From assembly GCA_026210745.1 (NCBI GenBank), contig CP110632.1, forward strand, positions 310,001-374,000: DNA of 64,000 nucleotides, in the 5' to 3' direction. Shown piece by piece: positions 23,301 through 33,762 of the stretch. Origin of the DNA: Exobasidium rhododendri (Eukaryota; Basidiomycota; Exobasidiomycetes; Exobasidiales; Exobasidiaceae). The stretch's first letter is position 1; each line of letters begins with the position of its first letter. The position numbers were made by a program, and so were the translations under genes. The notes beneath the pieces were generated by a model. That model searched no databases. It had not been told where the DNA came from and was given only the letters and a program-made list of their open reading frames with translations.

Positions 23301-24617
23301 AAAAGCTGCGAATGGAGCGGGACTCTCGAGGAAAGGAAGCCAAGGAGAACGTCAAGAGAATGCAAGAAGGGACGCTGAGCGATCTAAGTCGAGCAAGAAG
23401 GATCATCGGAGAGTTTGAAAAGGAGCTCCGAGAAGATTGCAATCGATTCCAGGAGGTGATGCAGAGTAGTCGTGGCTTGGACGAGGATGGGATTGAGGTA
23501 CAAAGGGAATTGAAGATGACAAAGAGTCAGCTAAAGACGGTAGAGGATGAGCTGAAGACCAAGGTGGCTATCTTCGAACGACTGGAGAACGAGCTGTTTG
23601 AGAAGTCGCACATGGATGTGAACTTACCTTTGCATGTCTCTCTGCTCGAGCTAGAAGTGCAGAAGTTCGCGGTAGAGGTGGAAGGTCTACGCAACGAGAG
23701 GAACTCTATCCTGAAGCAACGGCAAACACTCTATCATCGACATCGCAACAATCAGCAAGAATACGTGAACATGTATGAAGAGGTCAAGAGTGCCAGAGAA
23801 GCAATCACGGCGCATCAGGTACAATTGGACGAGCAAATCGAGACGATTGAAAAGCTGCACCGGACTCTGACCCTGCAGAACAGAGAGCTGGAAACACTGC
23901 ATGACGACAGAGATAGACTTCAACTTCAACGCAAGGACATTCTCGTCGATGTCGCTGCTCTGGAAATGGACCTGAAGAGAGTGCGAGAGGAGAGCAAGCG
24001 GTTTGGGTCTGACCTGGAGAAGCTGCGATTGAATCAAGAACAGACGCAGACGCAGAAGCAGAAGACCGACGAGAGGGAGAGGGCCGATGAGGATCACATC
24101 GTCGAGGTGAAGAGACTGCAAAAGAGCGTGGCCGCCTATAAACATCGAGCGGGAGAGAGTGTCGTTCGACATCATGCGGAATGTCAAGGACTTCTCCTGC
24201 AGATACGGTATGAAAAGGCCAAATTTATGAGGGAGAGCGACCTCAGAACGGATCTGATCCAGCAAAAGCACTATATTATGAATGTGATAGAGGGCTTGCA
24301 AGAAGTCGATGCTACGACGGCAAAGTTCCTGTCTTGTAACATAGGAGGACATCATCGTAAAGAGGAGACCAACAACACCATGCACAAGAGTAGTCGATTC
24401 AAGGTTGTCGCCTGGACTGTGGTGGCGATTTGCCGAAGCAGGTGAGTCCAGAGAAGGTGCGGAAGGTCTCTTTCGCTTTGTAATCTCACTTCGCCCCTCT
24501 GTCTCCTCTTTTTTTGACCCTCACAGAATCATGGCGCAGCATTGGCGAGACACAAAGGAGGTCAAGCAATCATTGCGCGAGGCCCACCAAAAGGCCAAAC
24601 TGCTTCGTCAGGCCTGA
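20309..24617 (+). CDS. spindle-pole-body coiled-coil protein with C-terminal PACT domain (Pcp1/Spc110/pericentrin-like)
   Basis: Two exons, 20309-24441 and 24527-24617, giving 1407 residues. Residues 1-450 are Ser/Thr-rich and disordered, starting FPFESPGKLEER. From about residue 470 to 1280 the protein is long heptad coiled coil rich in Glu, Lys, Leu and Arg, with a CKHC pair near residue 905. The C-terminus matches the pericentrin/AKAP450 centrosome-targeting domain: LLLQIRYEKAKFMRESDLR, DLIQQKHYIMNVIEG, and FKVVAWTVVAICRSR joined by splicing to IMAQHWRDTKEVKQ. PACT proteins bind calmodulin and anchor gamma-tubulin complexes at microtubule-organising centres. The start at 20309 (MTFPFESP) was chosen for context; an upstream in-frame ATG at 20192 would add 39 residues. 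Confidence 0.85.
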
Positions 24618-24983
24618 GCGCTGTTCCCTCTTTTCTCTATCTGTACTGCATCGCATGTACACCTTGTACACACACATTCAGTGCTCCTCTTGAAGTTTCC
24701 TGGAAATACCTGTGCCGGTTGCAGCCCCGCCAGTGGCTAGGAAGCGAGCTTTTTTCCTACTCGGCATCGAACTTGTCCACGGCATTTCTGGAAAATTGTA
24801 CAACTATATTTCAAATAGTCATATAACCTTAGTGGGGGTTTTGGCGTAATGTGCTCGAGTGCTTGGGGTAGTCTGGAAAATATAAGAGGCCCTTCCTGCA
24901 GCTTTCGAAATTTCTTCCTTTTTTTCTAATTTTAAATATATATATTTGAAGAATTAATAAAAGGCGAATTTTTTTTAAGAGTG

Positions 24984-24995
24984 TTCCCGCCGCAC
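24984..24995 (+). repeat. 12-bp direct repeat, copy 1
   Basis: TTCCCGCCGCAC is repeated exactly at 25038-25049, 54 bp downstream. Its GC-richness stands out in AT-rich surroundings. Confidence 0.5.
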
Positions 24996-25037
24996 ACTAT
25001 AAAATCTCATCTCCGCGTAGAACAGAGATTGATAGCC

Positions 25038-25049
25038 TTCCCGCCGCAC
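25038..25049 (+). repeat. 12-bp direct repeat, copy 2
   Basis: Exact copy of TTCCCGCCGCAC at 24984-24995; function unknown. Confidence 0.5.
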
Positions 25050-27341
25050 GCTCGGAACCCGATCTCAGTTAAAGCATCAGATGCGAAAAGAGGAGGCTTT
25101 AAGAGTCGAAAGAGAGATGAAAAAGTTATGGCGCGCACGACTTGTTGCGAACTACAAAGGCAGTAGTAGCTCTTCATCCTTTGCTTTACTCTCTGATAAT
25201 TTTTGCGACCCACGCAGACACTCGCTCCCTCCTAGACTGTCCCACACTTGACGGGATGTCGTTGTCATTCACTGTGAATCATTCCCGGGAGCAGCAGTGC
25301 GGGAAGTAGATACTCAACGAGTACTCCAAACCTTCCCCCCTTCCCCTCCAGCGTCGTCTCACCGAGTGGAGAGAAGGTGCGACTGCAGTGTTGTGCTTTC
25401 ATCAATGCAATGCACCTTTATTGCGCCAACTGCACTGCTCGTTTCGTGGCTTGTCCCTTTGTGCGCATTTTAGTCGCACGCTACCCGAATCTGGAGAAGA
25501 TGCATAGAAAGAAAAGAGCAAGCGCCTGCTTGTTCCATCTATCAGGCTACATCAAAACACTGGGGCGCGAGGGAGAAGAAGAAGAAGAAGATGGAGATCA
25601 CAGCTGTCGCTGGGCGCAAATCTCTGTGCGTGCTGCGTGGTGGGAGGGTGAGAGTATGCAGGAAAACAATCAATCGAACATTCTTCGTTGACGCCCAGAC
25701 GCGTCTCTTTTCCTTTGGTACAGTTGCGGCGAAGGAAATAGAGACGCAATTCAATTTTTATTCTTGCGCGCGCGAAATCGTGGGTCGTGTTCGACGCTCT
25801 CTCTCTCTTCCACCCTTTCATAGCGCAGCTGCATTGGCATAAAGGCACTACCAGAGCAATCTACCCTCTCCCTGAAAAAGGAATCTAGGCCGGCCGTTTG
25901 CAACAAACAAGAATCGAATCTGAATGATTAATTGCCATTCCACATCTCGCTCTAGTCAGGAGGGCGCCACCAGGGACCTTCTTTTTTTTTTGATCGATGG
26001 GCTGTGCTGCTGCAGCATCGTAATTTCTTCTTTTTGGCCTCCTCCCTCCTTCCCTTCCCTCCCACAGAATGGCTAGAGAATGTGAATGAGCCCCGTCGAT
26101 CCGCCAGCTTGTCCAGCCCCCTTTTTCACGAGGAATTACAAATGTTTCATACAGAGGGTGCACTGCCTTTCCCCCCATCTTTATCGCGAGTCGCCGTAGT
26201 CTCTTATGCTGTCCCAGGAACGACGACGGGCTCTACGTGAGCCCTTGTACACAAGTAAGGAACTTCGTGACCTTAGTGGAGGAGACATCCCAGATATGAG
26301 ACACTAGACCCCTTGAGAAAATAAATCCGCCGTCATATGGGCGTACGGCTTTTTCCCCCATTTCTCATATTGATTGATGCCTGCATAGCCACATCGACGT
26401 CGGAGTCCCAAAAACCAATACAAAAATCAAGTTTTTTTTTTTTGACAGTGTCGCCCTTTTTCGCGTCGATAAAGCACATGTGCATATATTCGTTTGTTAT
26501 CTCAATTCTTTTAAGGAAAGTGGAGGAAAAGAGTACAGTATTATTGTTGCGTCCCACGTCGCTCTTTCTCTCCCTTTGTCTCTCTCTCTCTCTTCGGGTT
26601 CGATTGTTTTTTTTGTTTGATCGTGTATCTATAGTTCGAAGCACGATTTCAAAAGGGTTTCCTCGTCTACTATTCTTTCGCGGGAAGGCATGCGAGAGGG
26701 GTGAGGGTGGGGGGGACACGGGGAACTCGGCGTTCTTGCCAACTACAGGCTAGACCATCGTAGCGACAGAGAGGAGAATTACAAATTTAAGGCGCGGTGA
26801 GACAGGAATAGTAAAGGGGGGGGAAAACGATTAGGGCACAACTTAGACTGCATTTTATAGTCGATTTGCATGCAGACACTTTGTCAATTTTCAGCCCAGA
26901 TGCTTCGTGTGCATAGGAACCACAGACCAGGGAGAATAGGGAAGGGGGGAAAGGGGAAAGTTAGGTTCACAAGGAAGAGAGATAAAAAAAAAACATAAAA
27001 ACAAAAAAATAAGAACTAAATCTGTGACTGCTGGTGTTGCTGCTGGTGGCTACCCTGAGCTACCGAGTGATGTAGGGAGGCAATTGAACCCTATTTCTCC
27101 TTTTCTTTCGGGATTCACAAAGAAGGACATGCCTTGTTGTATGTATCTGTCAGTGGTCGTAACAAACATCACTCTTGCGCCCAAATCTGCACCTCTGATT
27201 CGGGCACTGGTACAGCAAAGGGGAGAATTCTCAATCGGGTCAGAGGCAAAAGGGAGAGGGAGGGGGAAGAGCGAGGGTGAATCGGAATTCCATGATTTAC
27301 ATTACCTACACCTGCGAGTTTCAGCGAACATCGATCAGGCG

Positions 27342-27360
27342 CACACACACACACACACAC
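27342..27360. repeat. CA dinucleotide microsatellite
   Basis: A perfect run of about nine CA units in the gene-free region. Confidence 0.85.
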
Positions 27361-28110
27361 TGAGTTCAGTGAGGCAGGGGGCGGATCCAACGAATCCTCC
27401 TTCTTTTTCTCCTTCTTCTTCCCAATCTGGCAAACCCCGACCAAAGCCTGCTATCCATTTCCTTCCCTCCATTCCAAAGAGTTTCGCTCCCGACAAAGTC
27501 TGACGTCGCTCCTTCTCCATCTGCTGCAGCTCAACATCAACTTGTCCGATTGCTTCATTGGGATAAGACGCCCAGACACTCCAGAGCGATTCCTAGTAGC
27601 CGTTTCTTCGACCTTATACCCTTTCAGTGAATGATTTGCTATCGCTGTGTTGTATAAAAAGAAGCCATACTGCCGTCAAAATATATCCCCCATACATCTG
27701 AAGAAAGGACTAGTAAATATACTTCAGCTCACTAATCGCCAAGGCGTCAAGGGGACAACATCTGAAAGGAAGTGATTAGGGGGTAGAAGCTTAAGTGCAG
27801 ATCCGCTATCCTGGCCTAAGTTCTGCCTCGCTGCCATCGAAACAACTCCTGAAGCTCCACCACCATCTCCACCGCCACCACACGAGCCAGCATACATCCT
27901 ACACCTGTCTTCGAACCTTGAAGTAAGACGGTCACCTCCACAGCCGACGCTTCCGCTCACTTCTGTCCTTTGCTCTCGGTCTAATTTGACTGTGCACTGT
28001 GGTCGAAAGCACCCTCTTTCTGCAGAAAGAAGTCGCCTGCTACAGGAGCGTCCGCCTCACAACATTCTGAACTGAAAGGAGCCGGAGCTTAAAACCTTGA
28101 TAAATCGGAA

Positions 28111-28135
28111 CCGCCACCTTACAAGGTGGGAGCGG
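28111..28135. repeat. short hairpin-forming inverted repeat
   Basis: CCACCTT (28114-28120) and AAGGTGG (28123-28129) are perfect inverted arms with a 2-nt centre, flanked by partly matching CCG/CGG. It lies about 0.8 kb upstream of the Ada-like ORF. Role unknown. Confidence 0.45.
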
Positions 28136-28938
28136 CAAGTCACATATAGGAAGGGAAGGGTCGTCTCGTGCGGTTATTTGGTCTGCTGCAAGGAACGAGA
28201 CACTATCTGATCGGCCTCAATAGGAGGAACAAGAGCCATTACACCGGTGGCGGAGTGATAGTGAAGACGAGAAGGAGGAGCAAAATACGTACGCCGTTGC
28301 TTGTCCTTTCTTCCCAGCCTTCTCACTTTTCTCCTCCTCGGTGTACATCCAGATAGCAATCGTCTGCCTTCTGGGACTTCCCTCCGCCGCTATACTACAG
28401 TAGAGTGTCTCCTGCGAAGGTTAGGCTTCGTGTTTTGGGTTTTGGCATCAGGGTAGGGGAATGGGAAGTGGAGAACGAACCATAAACGCCGCCCAGGAAC
28501 GAGCACTCGAAAACAATCAAGAACAGCATCCTCATCAAACGAGTATCCGCTTTGGTTGAGTGGGAATTTTGCTCGCTCAAGCCAGGATTTCTCATCACTG
28601 GGGAGGAAAAAGCCACCGAAAGAGGCGGACCACTACACCATAAATAGCATAGGAACAATTCTCTGGCAGCGGTGGTCGGTTGAGTGCATCTTCCATCCTC
28701 TCCCATCCTACTTGCATCTACCCTACTTCTCTCCCACTTGTTCGCAGGTCGTCCTTACGTATTTCTTAGCATATTATCCTTCCCTTCCGCCTTCGGTCAG
28801 ATAGATATACAAGGTGAGTCGGTGAAGGGGTGCCCGGGGGGATTCGAAGACGCACCACTAATCTCGCACTCGCTTATTCGACTGTGTCTCTTCACAACGT
28901 CAGCAACTTCATCACATCCTTCTTTTCAACACATATTC

Positions 28939-31710
28939 ATGGCAGACTATACCTTAGCGAAGAAGCAAGCAAACATCTGCACTCGTCGAATCAGATCCTC
29001 GTCGTCGTCGTCGTCAAGCTACTATCAGACACTAGCAGATTGCAAACTAGCCTCGGCACAATCTCCACTGGATTATCGACACTTTGAAGTTTCACAGAGG
29101 GACATGGCCGCAGGCTTCTCTGAAAGTGGAAGGGAAGCTGCCGAATCAGATGATGGCGGTAATTGGTCGACCTTCTCTTCTCAGGTCTCTTGGACTGGAG
29201 ATGAGATGATAGGACAGCAACACCAATCCTTTTCGCAGCAACAGCAACAGCAGCAGCAGCATCCAGACCAGTCCCAGTTCCTTTCTCACTCCTTGCAAAG
29301 CAGTCCGCAACAGCAGCAGCAGGAAAATCTCCCTTTTTACTCCACCAGCTTCGGCCAGAATTACCAGGCAGTACAGTCGCTACCTAATCCACGTCGATAT
29401 ACCATTCAGAGTGGAGACGTCCCTTCGTCGCAAGGGGGTCAATTTGGTCGGAGTTCTTATGGTGTCTCGGAGGGATATGCTGCCTACGCTCAGTCGCCCA
29501 CCACTGTGTCTGCCGCGACAATACCTCAACAGCCATTGCAGACTACCTCGGACGAGTGCTTTTGTGCAATAGTCGGTCAACCTTGCAATTGTCCTCGACC
29601 TCGACCCCGACTGCAGCAGCAATACTACCCTGAGAGGAGCAATGCAATACCTGTGACGAATGAGAGAGGAGCATCGTCGAGCGGATCCTCTGTGCAGCAA
29701 CTCTTTCCCGTTGCGCTTCACCACCCCAACGCAACAAGAAAGCGAGCATCGACCCAACACCTCTCGCTCGAAGCGGCTTCACTGGCAATGAATTGGGCGA
29801 CTAATCAAAAGACTCCATCGCCGTCGTTCTTCTTTGATGAAGGTGCGACACCTACCTCTGCTCACCCTGATACGTCGATTCAGACACAGCAAAACCGACT
29901 CATGAATCAGTCTCACGCGCTCACAACAGCATCACAACGAGAAAGCCCTCACCTTTCCTTTGCTTCAAATCACCCGTCCATGCAAGCACAAGCTGCAACA
30001 GCGATACCGTATCCTGGCCTTTCCTATCTCTATGAATCGCTTCCCTCCCCAAACACCACTGCAGCCGCTCAGTATGCCAACTCACGGTATCCTGACGCCG
30101 GCACAAATCTGATGGGGTCTCGAAGCGACAGTCTGATGGGGTCTCGAAGTGACAGTCTGATGGGGCCTCGAAGCGACAGTCTGATGCAGCAGACGTCTTC
30201 CCTGTCTGATATCAAGCACCCAGATCTGTACCGACAACAGCAAGATCATGACCCATCAATGTCTCATTGGTTGTCTCGACCTAGCACAAGTGGAAGTGCC
30301 TATTCGATAGACAACTCCATCTCGCAATTGTCGCTTTCCTCTGCGTCTCGCAATCCCTCTACTTTGTACGGACAGAGAGCCAGCGCTGAAGCCTCGACTT
30401 CGCTGATTACTGGGCTAGCAGGTTTTAGTCATGATCACAGTCTTTCCGACACGACCCCCTCGATAGCATCTTCGACGTTCAGCAAACCCACCACCGCCGA
30501 AGAGAGCGACACCAGTAGTAGTGTTGGTGTGATGACACAGCAACCTCTTCATCCGCGATACGCTACCGATGAACAGAGGTGGAACGCCATTGTTCAGCGA
30601 TCACACTCTGCCGACAACCACTTTGTGTATGGAGCACTGACCACTCGAATCTACTGTCGACCGTCGTGCGCCTCTAAGCGACCTGATCGGAATCGTGTCG
30701 TCTTCTACCAGTTTCCAGATGCTTCCGTCAAGGCAGAGTATGCAGGCTTTCGAGCGTGCAAACGTTGCAAACCAGGTACACCAGGCACAGCGGATCTGTG
30801 TGTCTTGGCAGTTGGGCGATGCCTTCAACACATCACTCGAGCTGCCCTGCTAGGGGAATCAGAAGAGGTCGACTCGAAACTGAAGAAGAAGACGTTGAAG
30901 GAGTATTCTTCCGACTACGGCGTCAGTGCTTTCCACTTTCATCGAACGCTCAAGAATGTATGCACCCTGACGCCAGGCGACTACAGTAAAGCTTGTCATG
31001 CTCTGGTCCTCCAGGATGAGATTGGAATGGACAAGAAAAATGGGCAGCCACTCGAAGGAGAGGAACTAAGAGCCAAGCTACGTGGCTGGAGTAGCAGACG
31101 AGCTAGAAGAGCAGTGGGCAACATCCTACCCACAACGTATTCGAATGGATTCCCCAACATGAAAATGTACTACGTCGAAGTGCCAGGGACCAGCTTTGGA
31201 AACGTGGCCGTCTTGTATTCGAAGGGAGAAGAACTGAACTCGCTCGACATGGTTGCTCACCCCTTGGACACGGACGCGTACAGCAACGCACACCTTACTG
31301 TGTTTGCAACGCTCATCGGGGAGGATGCCTTGCTTCGCATTCAGAGGAGGGCGCCAGGTGCCGTTCGAATGTCTGATCAGAGTGCTTGGTTGAGATCGTT
31401 GGTGGAGGACCTGGCGAGAAAGGGGCTTCGCGAAATTCAGATGCCTCAGGAAGTCATACCTTGGGTCAGAAGGGCAAGAGTCTACCTGGCAGTCAAGAGC
31501 GCCATGGAGCCAAAGAGTCAAAGCGTCGGAGGAGGGAAGAGGCGGAGCAACAATAGTGATGGCGACGACGAAGATGAAGACGACGTCGATGAAGAGTACA
31601 GAGAAGAGGAAGAGGAGGGGCCGTCTATCGAAGGAGAGCCGCCGCCGCCGCAGCAGCAGCGCCTTTCTGCATACATCAAGACTGAGCAGTACGATGGACG
31701 CCCTTCGTAA
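28939..31710 (+). CDS. Ada-like protein: methylphosphotriester zinc domain plus AraC-type HTH, no methyltransferase active site
   Basis: An open frame of 923 residues from ATG 28939; the ATG at 29104 is an alternative start. The first 540 residues are Gln/Ser-rich with poly-Gln and a triple LMGSRSDS repeat. Residues 544-625 match the Ada N-terminal zinc domain: DEQRWNAIV, then IYCRPSC and FRACKRCKP, giving four zinc ligands at Cys573, 577, 607 and 610. Cys573 aligns with Ada Cys38, the methyl acceptor from DNA phosphotriesters. An AraC-type helix-turn-helix follows (KEYSSDYGVSAFHFHRTLKNV, TPGDYSKAC). The remaining part resembles the N-terminal half of the alkyltransferase domain (MYYVEVPGTSFGNVAVLY), but the PCHR active-site block is absent. 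The C-terminus is acidic. It could act as a methylation-sensing regulator. Confidence 0.8.
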   Translation: MADYTLAKKQANICTRRIRSSSSSSSSYYQTLADCKLASAQSPLDYRHFEVSQRDMAAGFSESGREAAESDDGGNWSTFSSQVSWTGDEMIGQQHQSFSQQQQQQQQHPDQSQFLSHSLQSSPQQQQQENLPFYSTSFGQNYQAVQSLPNPRRYTIQSGDVPSSQGGQFGRSSYGVSEGYAAYAQSPTTVSAATIPQQPLQTTSDECFCAIVGQPCNCPRPRPRLQQQYYPERSNAIPVTNERGASSSGSSVQQLFPVALHHPNATRKRASTQHLSLEAASLAMNWATNQKTPSPSFFFDEGATPTSAHPDTSIQTQQNRLMNQSHALTTASQRESPHLSFASNHPSMQAQAATAIPYPGLSYLYESLPSPNTTAAAQYANSRYPDAGTNLMGSRSDSLMGSRSDSLMGPRSDSLMQQTSSLSDIKHPDLYRQQQDHDPSMSHWLSRPSTSGSAYSIDNSISQLSLSSASRNPSTLYGQRASAEASTSLITGLAGFSHDHSLSDTTPSIASSTFSKPTTAEESDTSSSVGVMTQQPLHPRYATDEQRWNAIVQRSHSADNHFVYGALTTRIYCRPSCASKRPDRNRVVFYQFPDASVKAEYAGFRACKRCKPGTPGTADLCVLAVGRCLQHITRAALLGESEEVDSKLKKKTLKEYSSDYGVSAFHFHRTLKNVCTLTPGDYSKACHALVLQDEIGMDKKNGQPLEGEELRAKLRGWSSRRARRAVGNILPTTYSNGFPNMKMYYVEVPGTSFGNVAVLYSKGEELNSLDMVAHPLDTDAYSNAHLTVFATLIGEDALLRIQRRAPGAVRMSDQSAWLRSLVEDLARKGLREIQMPQEVIPWVRRARVYLAVKSAMEPKSQSVGGGKRRSNNSDGDDEDEDDVDEEYREEEEEGPSIEGEPPPPQQQRLSAYIKTEQYDGRPS
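29236..29265 (+). repeat. CAG/CAA repeat encoding poly-Gln in the Ada-like protein
   Basis: A run of CAG and CAA codons encodes a glutamine tract (FSQQQQQQQQHP). A second shorter CAG run is near 29308. Such tracts are common in fungal transcription factors and can vary in length. Confidence 0.8.
30109..30180 (+). repeat. three tandem 24-bp units in the Ada-like gene
   Basis: Units at 30109-30132, 30133-30156 and 30157-30180 differ by one or two bases and encode three copies of LMG(S/P)RSDS; a partial fourth unit (CTGATG) follows. Recent in-frame expansion. Confidence 0.85.
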
Positions 31711-31858
31711 GAGTCCATCATCACAGCATTCCTCGCCGCACCGACCCTCCTGCGCTTGCCTCACTGAGCTCAAGAACTGCACACCATTCATGTAAGACCA
31801 CATTCAGAGTTACCTTTTCCTGTTCATTCACATCTTTACGGTCCACCCCTCGTTACCG

Positions 31859-31901
31859 CCCCCCCTTTCCCCTTTCCCCTTTCCCTTTCCCCTCTCCCTT
31901 T
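31859..31901. repeat. CCCTTT-type polypyrimidine tract (G-rich on the minus strand)
   Basis: Repeated C3-6/T3 blocks; the complementary strand has at least six runs of three or more G separated by short A runs, a pattern compatible with G-quadruplex formation. It lies in the 3' flank of the Ada-like gene. Confidence 0.65.
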
Positions 31902-32044
31902 GGACATTGTTGTATAACCACATCATTCACGCAAGCTGGTTTCCCGTATGTTCTTTCTCGGCGGTCGAGCTTTTGTACGTCTCCATCTCGATTCGAATAT
32001 CGTACCAATCTGAATCGGTCCTCTCTGTACGACACTGAAGCTCA

Positions 32045-32099
32045 ATTAGTAGTGGTGGTTCCACTTAGTATCGATCATATGATACTTGCACCTACTAAT
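32045..32099. repeat. nested inverted repeats
   Basis: Outer arms ATTAGTAG (32045-32052) and CTACTAAT (32092-32099) enclose inner arms AGTATC (32067-32072) and GATACT (32081-32086). The combination could form a cruciform or an RNA hairpin. It is not associated with a recognisable transposon. Confidence 0.5.
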
Positions 32100-32359
32100 C
32101 TTTCTAGAAGGATATGATTGCTACCCTAAGTGACGAACGCCACGAATCACAGCGAGCATATCGATCGGTGCGAGCCACATTCATTCGAAGGGGTGAACAG
32201 AGAGATCGCGTTGAAGAGGAATATCCGGCTTTAGAGTTGCCCCCCCCCCAGGACTGCACGTAATTATACAACTGCCCACAAGACTCTCTCATCGCACGCA
32301 CGTCTAGAACGGACAACCCTGTCATCGCATACGGCTGTCTCATCTTTAAGGGGGCCGTC

Positions 32360-33717
32360 ATGTATCATCCAACAAGGTACGCAACGAAGCAGCAGAAGAA
32401 AGTACTAGCATCCGAGATTGACAGCATTCTTTTCTTCTCATCCTTCTTTCTTCCCTGATATGACAGGGGAGGGACGAGAGGTGGTCAAGCTGAATTCAAA
32501 TGGGATCAAGTCAAGTCAGACCAACACCGGGAGAACTACCTGTGAGTCCTCTCGAGCGCGGAGAGAGAGAGAAACTGCTGTACAGACACGATATGGATAA
32601 AGTGCTCACACATGGTGGTACATTTGACGATATGAAAAAAGTGGACACTCGGTACTCGCTCCTACAGGTCGTTGGCAGAACAACAAAGATGTCAATTGGT
32701 ACAACAAAGACAATGATAGCATGGAAGATAAAGATGCTGCTGCTGAACGAAGAAGGAAAGAATTGATGGAAGTGAAGATGCGAGAAGAGGAGGAGATGAA
32801 TAAGCGCCTGTGAGTGAGGGAAGGAGGGAGGATCATTTCCCATCAAAGGGAAACCGCCTAAGTCTGTCCCATCTTGCTTGCTGATGCATTGTTTGTTGTG
32901 CGTGCAACATCGTTGACTACATAGGGGCATCAAAATAGGCCAGGGAGTGACTGGAGTATCGTCGGCGGTAGGCGACGGGTTGCTGAGAGGATCGAGTCAG
33001 CTTGCTTCGACATCTCGTGCAGGCACTGGATCGAACAGAGCCCCTCTGGATGCTTCAAGGAGCAGATGGAACCCGACAGTGAAAGCAGGTACGGAAGAAC
33101 AGAACTCCAAAATGGCTGATGATGATGAGGATGACCAGTCCGGCCTGACTAGGGAAGAAAGAAGGATAGCTAGGAAGCTGGCAAAGATCGAAGTGAAGGA
33201 ATTGAGACGGGAGGAGAGAAGGAAGCGAAGGGAAGAACGAGGCGGCGGCGGCAATCATCATCTTCATCACCATCATCGCAGGGAGTATAGCAGTGATGAT
33301 GCCAAAAGTTCAGAGGACAGACCTGATAGGAGAAGCGAAGCTCGATACGATGATAGGCGGGATCGGCGAGGAGGTGCCTCCTATGAGGACATCCGAAGAG
33401 GAGAGTCACAGCGACACCATCATCGGGCAGCCCATCAAGAAAAGGACGAGCACTCTCACCGATCACGAACGGACGAAGAGCAGCGGGACGACGGGAGGGA
33501 CAGGCGTTATCGCTCGGAAAGAGATAAGGAGCAGAAGCATGAAGAGGAACGGAGGCGACAGTACGATCGAGACGAGCGTAGACGTAGTCCACGAGCCGAT
33601 AGAAGGAAAGAAGACACACTCAGCGATCGAGAGGTGCGTCCTCGCAGACCAGACCGATCGAGAAGTCCTCCGCGCAGATCGCCCCCATCAGAGAAGCGGC
33701 CTATCAAAGACGAGTGA
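32360..33717 (+). CDS. MMtag-domain (multiple myeloma tumor-associated protein 2-like) nuclear protein
   Basis: Four exons, 32360-32376 (17 nt), 32467-32541, 32642-32809 and 32925-33717, giving 350 residues. The assembled N-terminus MYHPTRGGTRGGQAEFKWD, then HRENYLGHSVLAPTGRWQ and KDVNWYNKD, is the MMtag domain, with the usual RGG, ENYLGHS and GRWQ blocks restored across three introns. A helical Arg/Glu stretch ends at KRLGIKIGQG. The rest (about residues 110-350) is highly charged, with Arg/Asp/Glu/Ser repeats like RS-type splicing proteins. The family is nuclear and poorly characterised. Exon 3 uses an A-rich acceptor (AAAAAAG) but is required by the conserved sequence. The 3' end is only 46 bp from the convergent DUF1640 gene. 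Confidence 0.88.
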
Positions 33718-33762
33718 TGTACATTAGTAGATATCTGGGAGGGTATATATAAAGACACATCT

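Larger units (their letters stand above)
24618..28938. other. 4.3-kb region without a supportable gene
   Basis: By far the longest gene-free stretch in the window. All open frames are short or low-complexity, and none shows a conserved domain or a coherent exon series. It contains many homopolymer runs, a CA microsatellite, two copies of a 12-bp direct repeat, a hairpin and a GTGAGT at about 28814 that could be the donor of a 5' UTR intron of the Ada-like gene. I found no tRNA, rRNA or snRNA by eye. Confidence 0.5.
31711..32359. other. intergenic: Ada-like 3' region and MMtag gene promoter
   Basis: 650 bp without a gene. It contains the G-rich/C-rich tract and the nested inverted repeat listed separately. 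Confidence 0.5.

Noticed and set aside
27024-27503. 159-codon open frame in the gene-free region
   Set aside because: Low-complexity composition, spans a CA microsatellite, no domain and no splice context.
27724-27960. 78-codon Gly-rich minus-strand frame
   Set aside because: Biased composition only; no conserved features.
30109-30180. CRISPR-like direct repeats
   Set aside because: Contiguous coding tandem repeats without spacers, in a eukaryotic gene.
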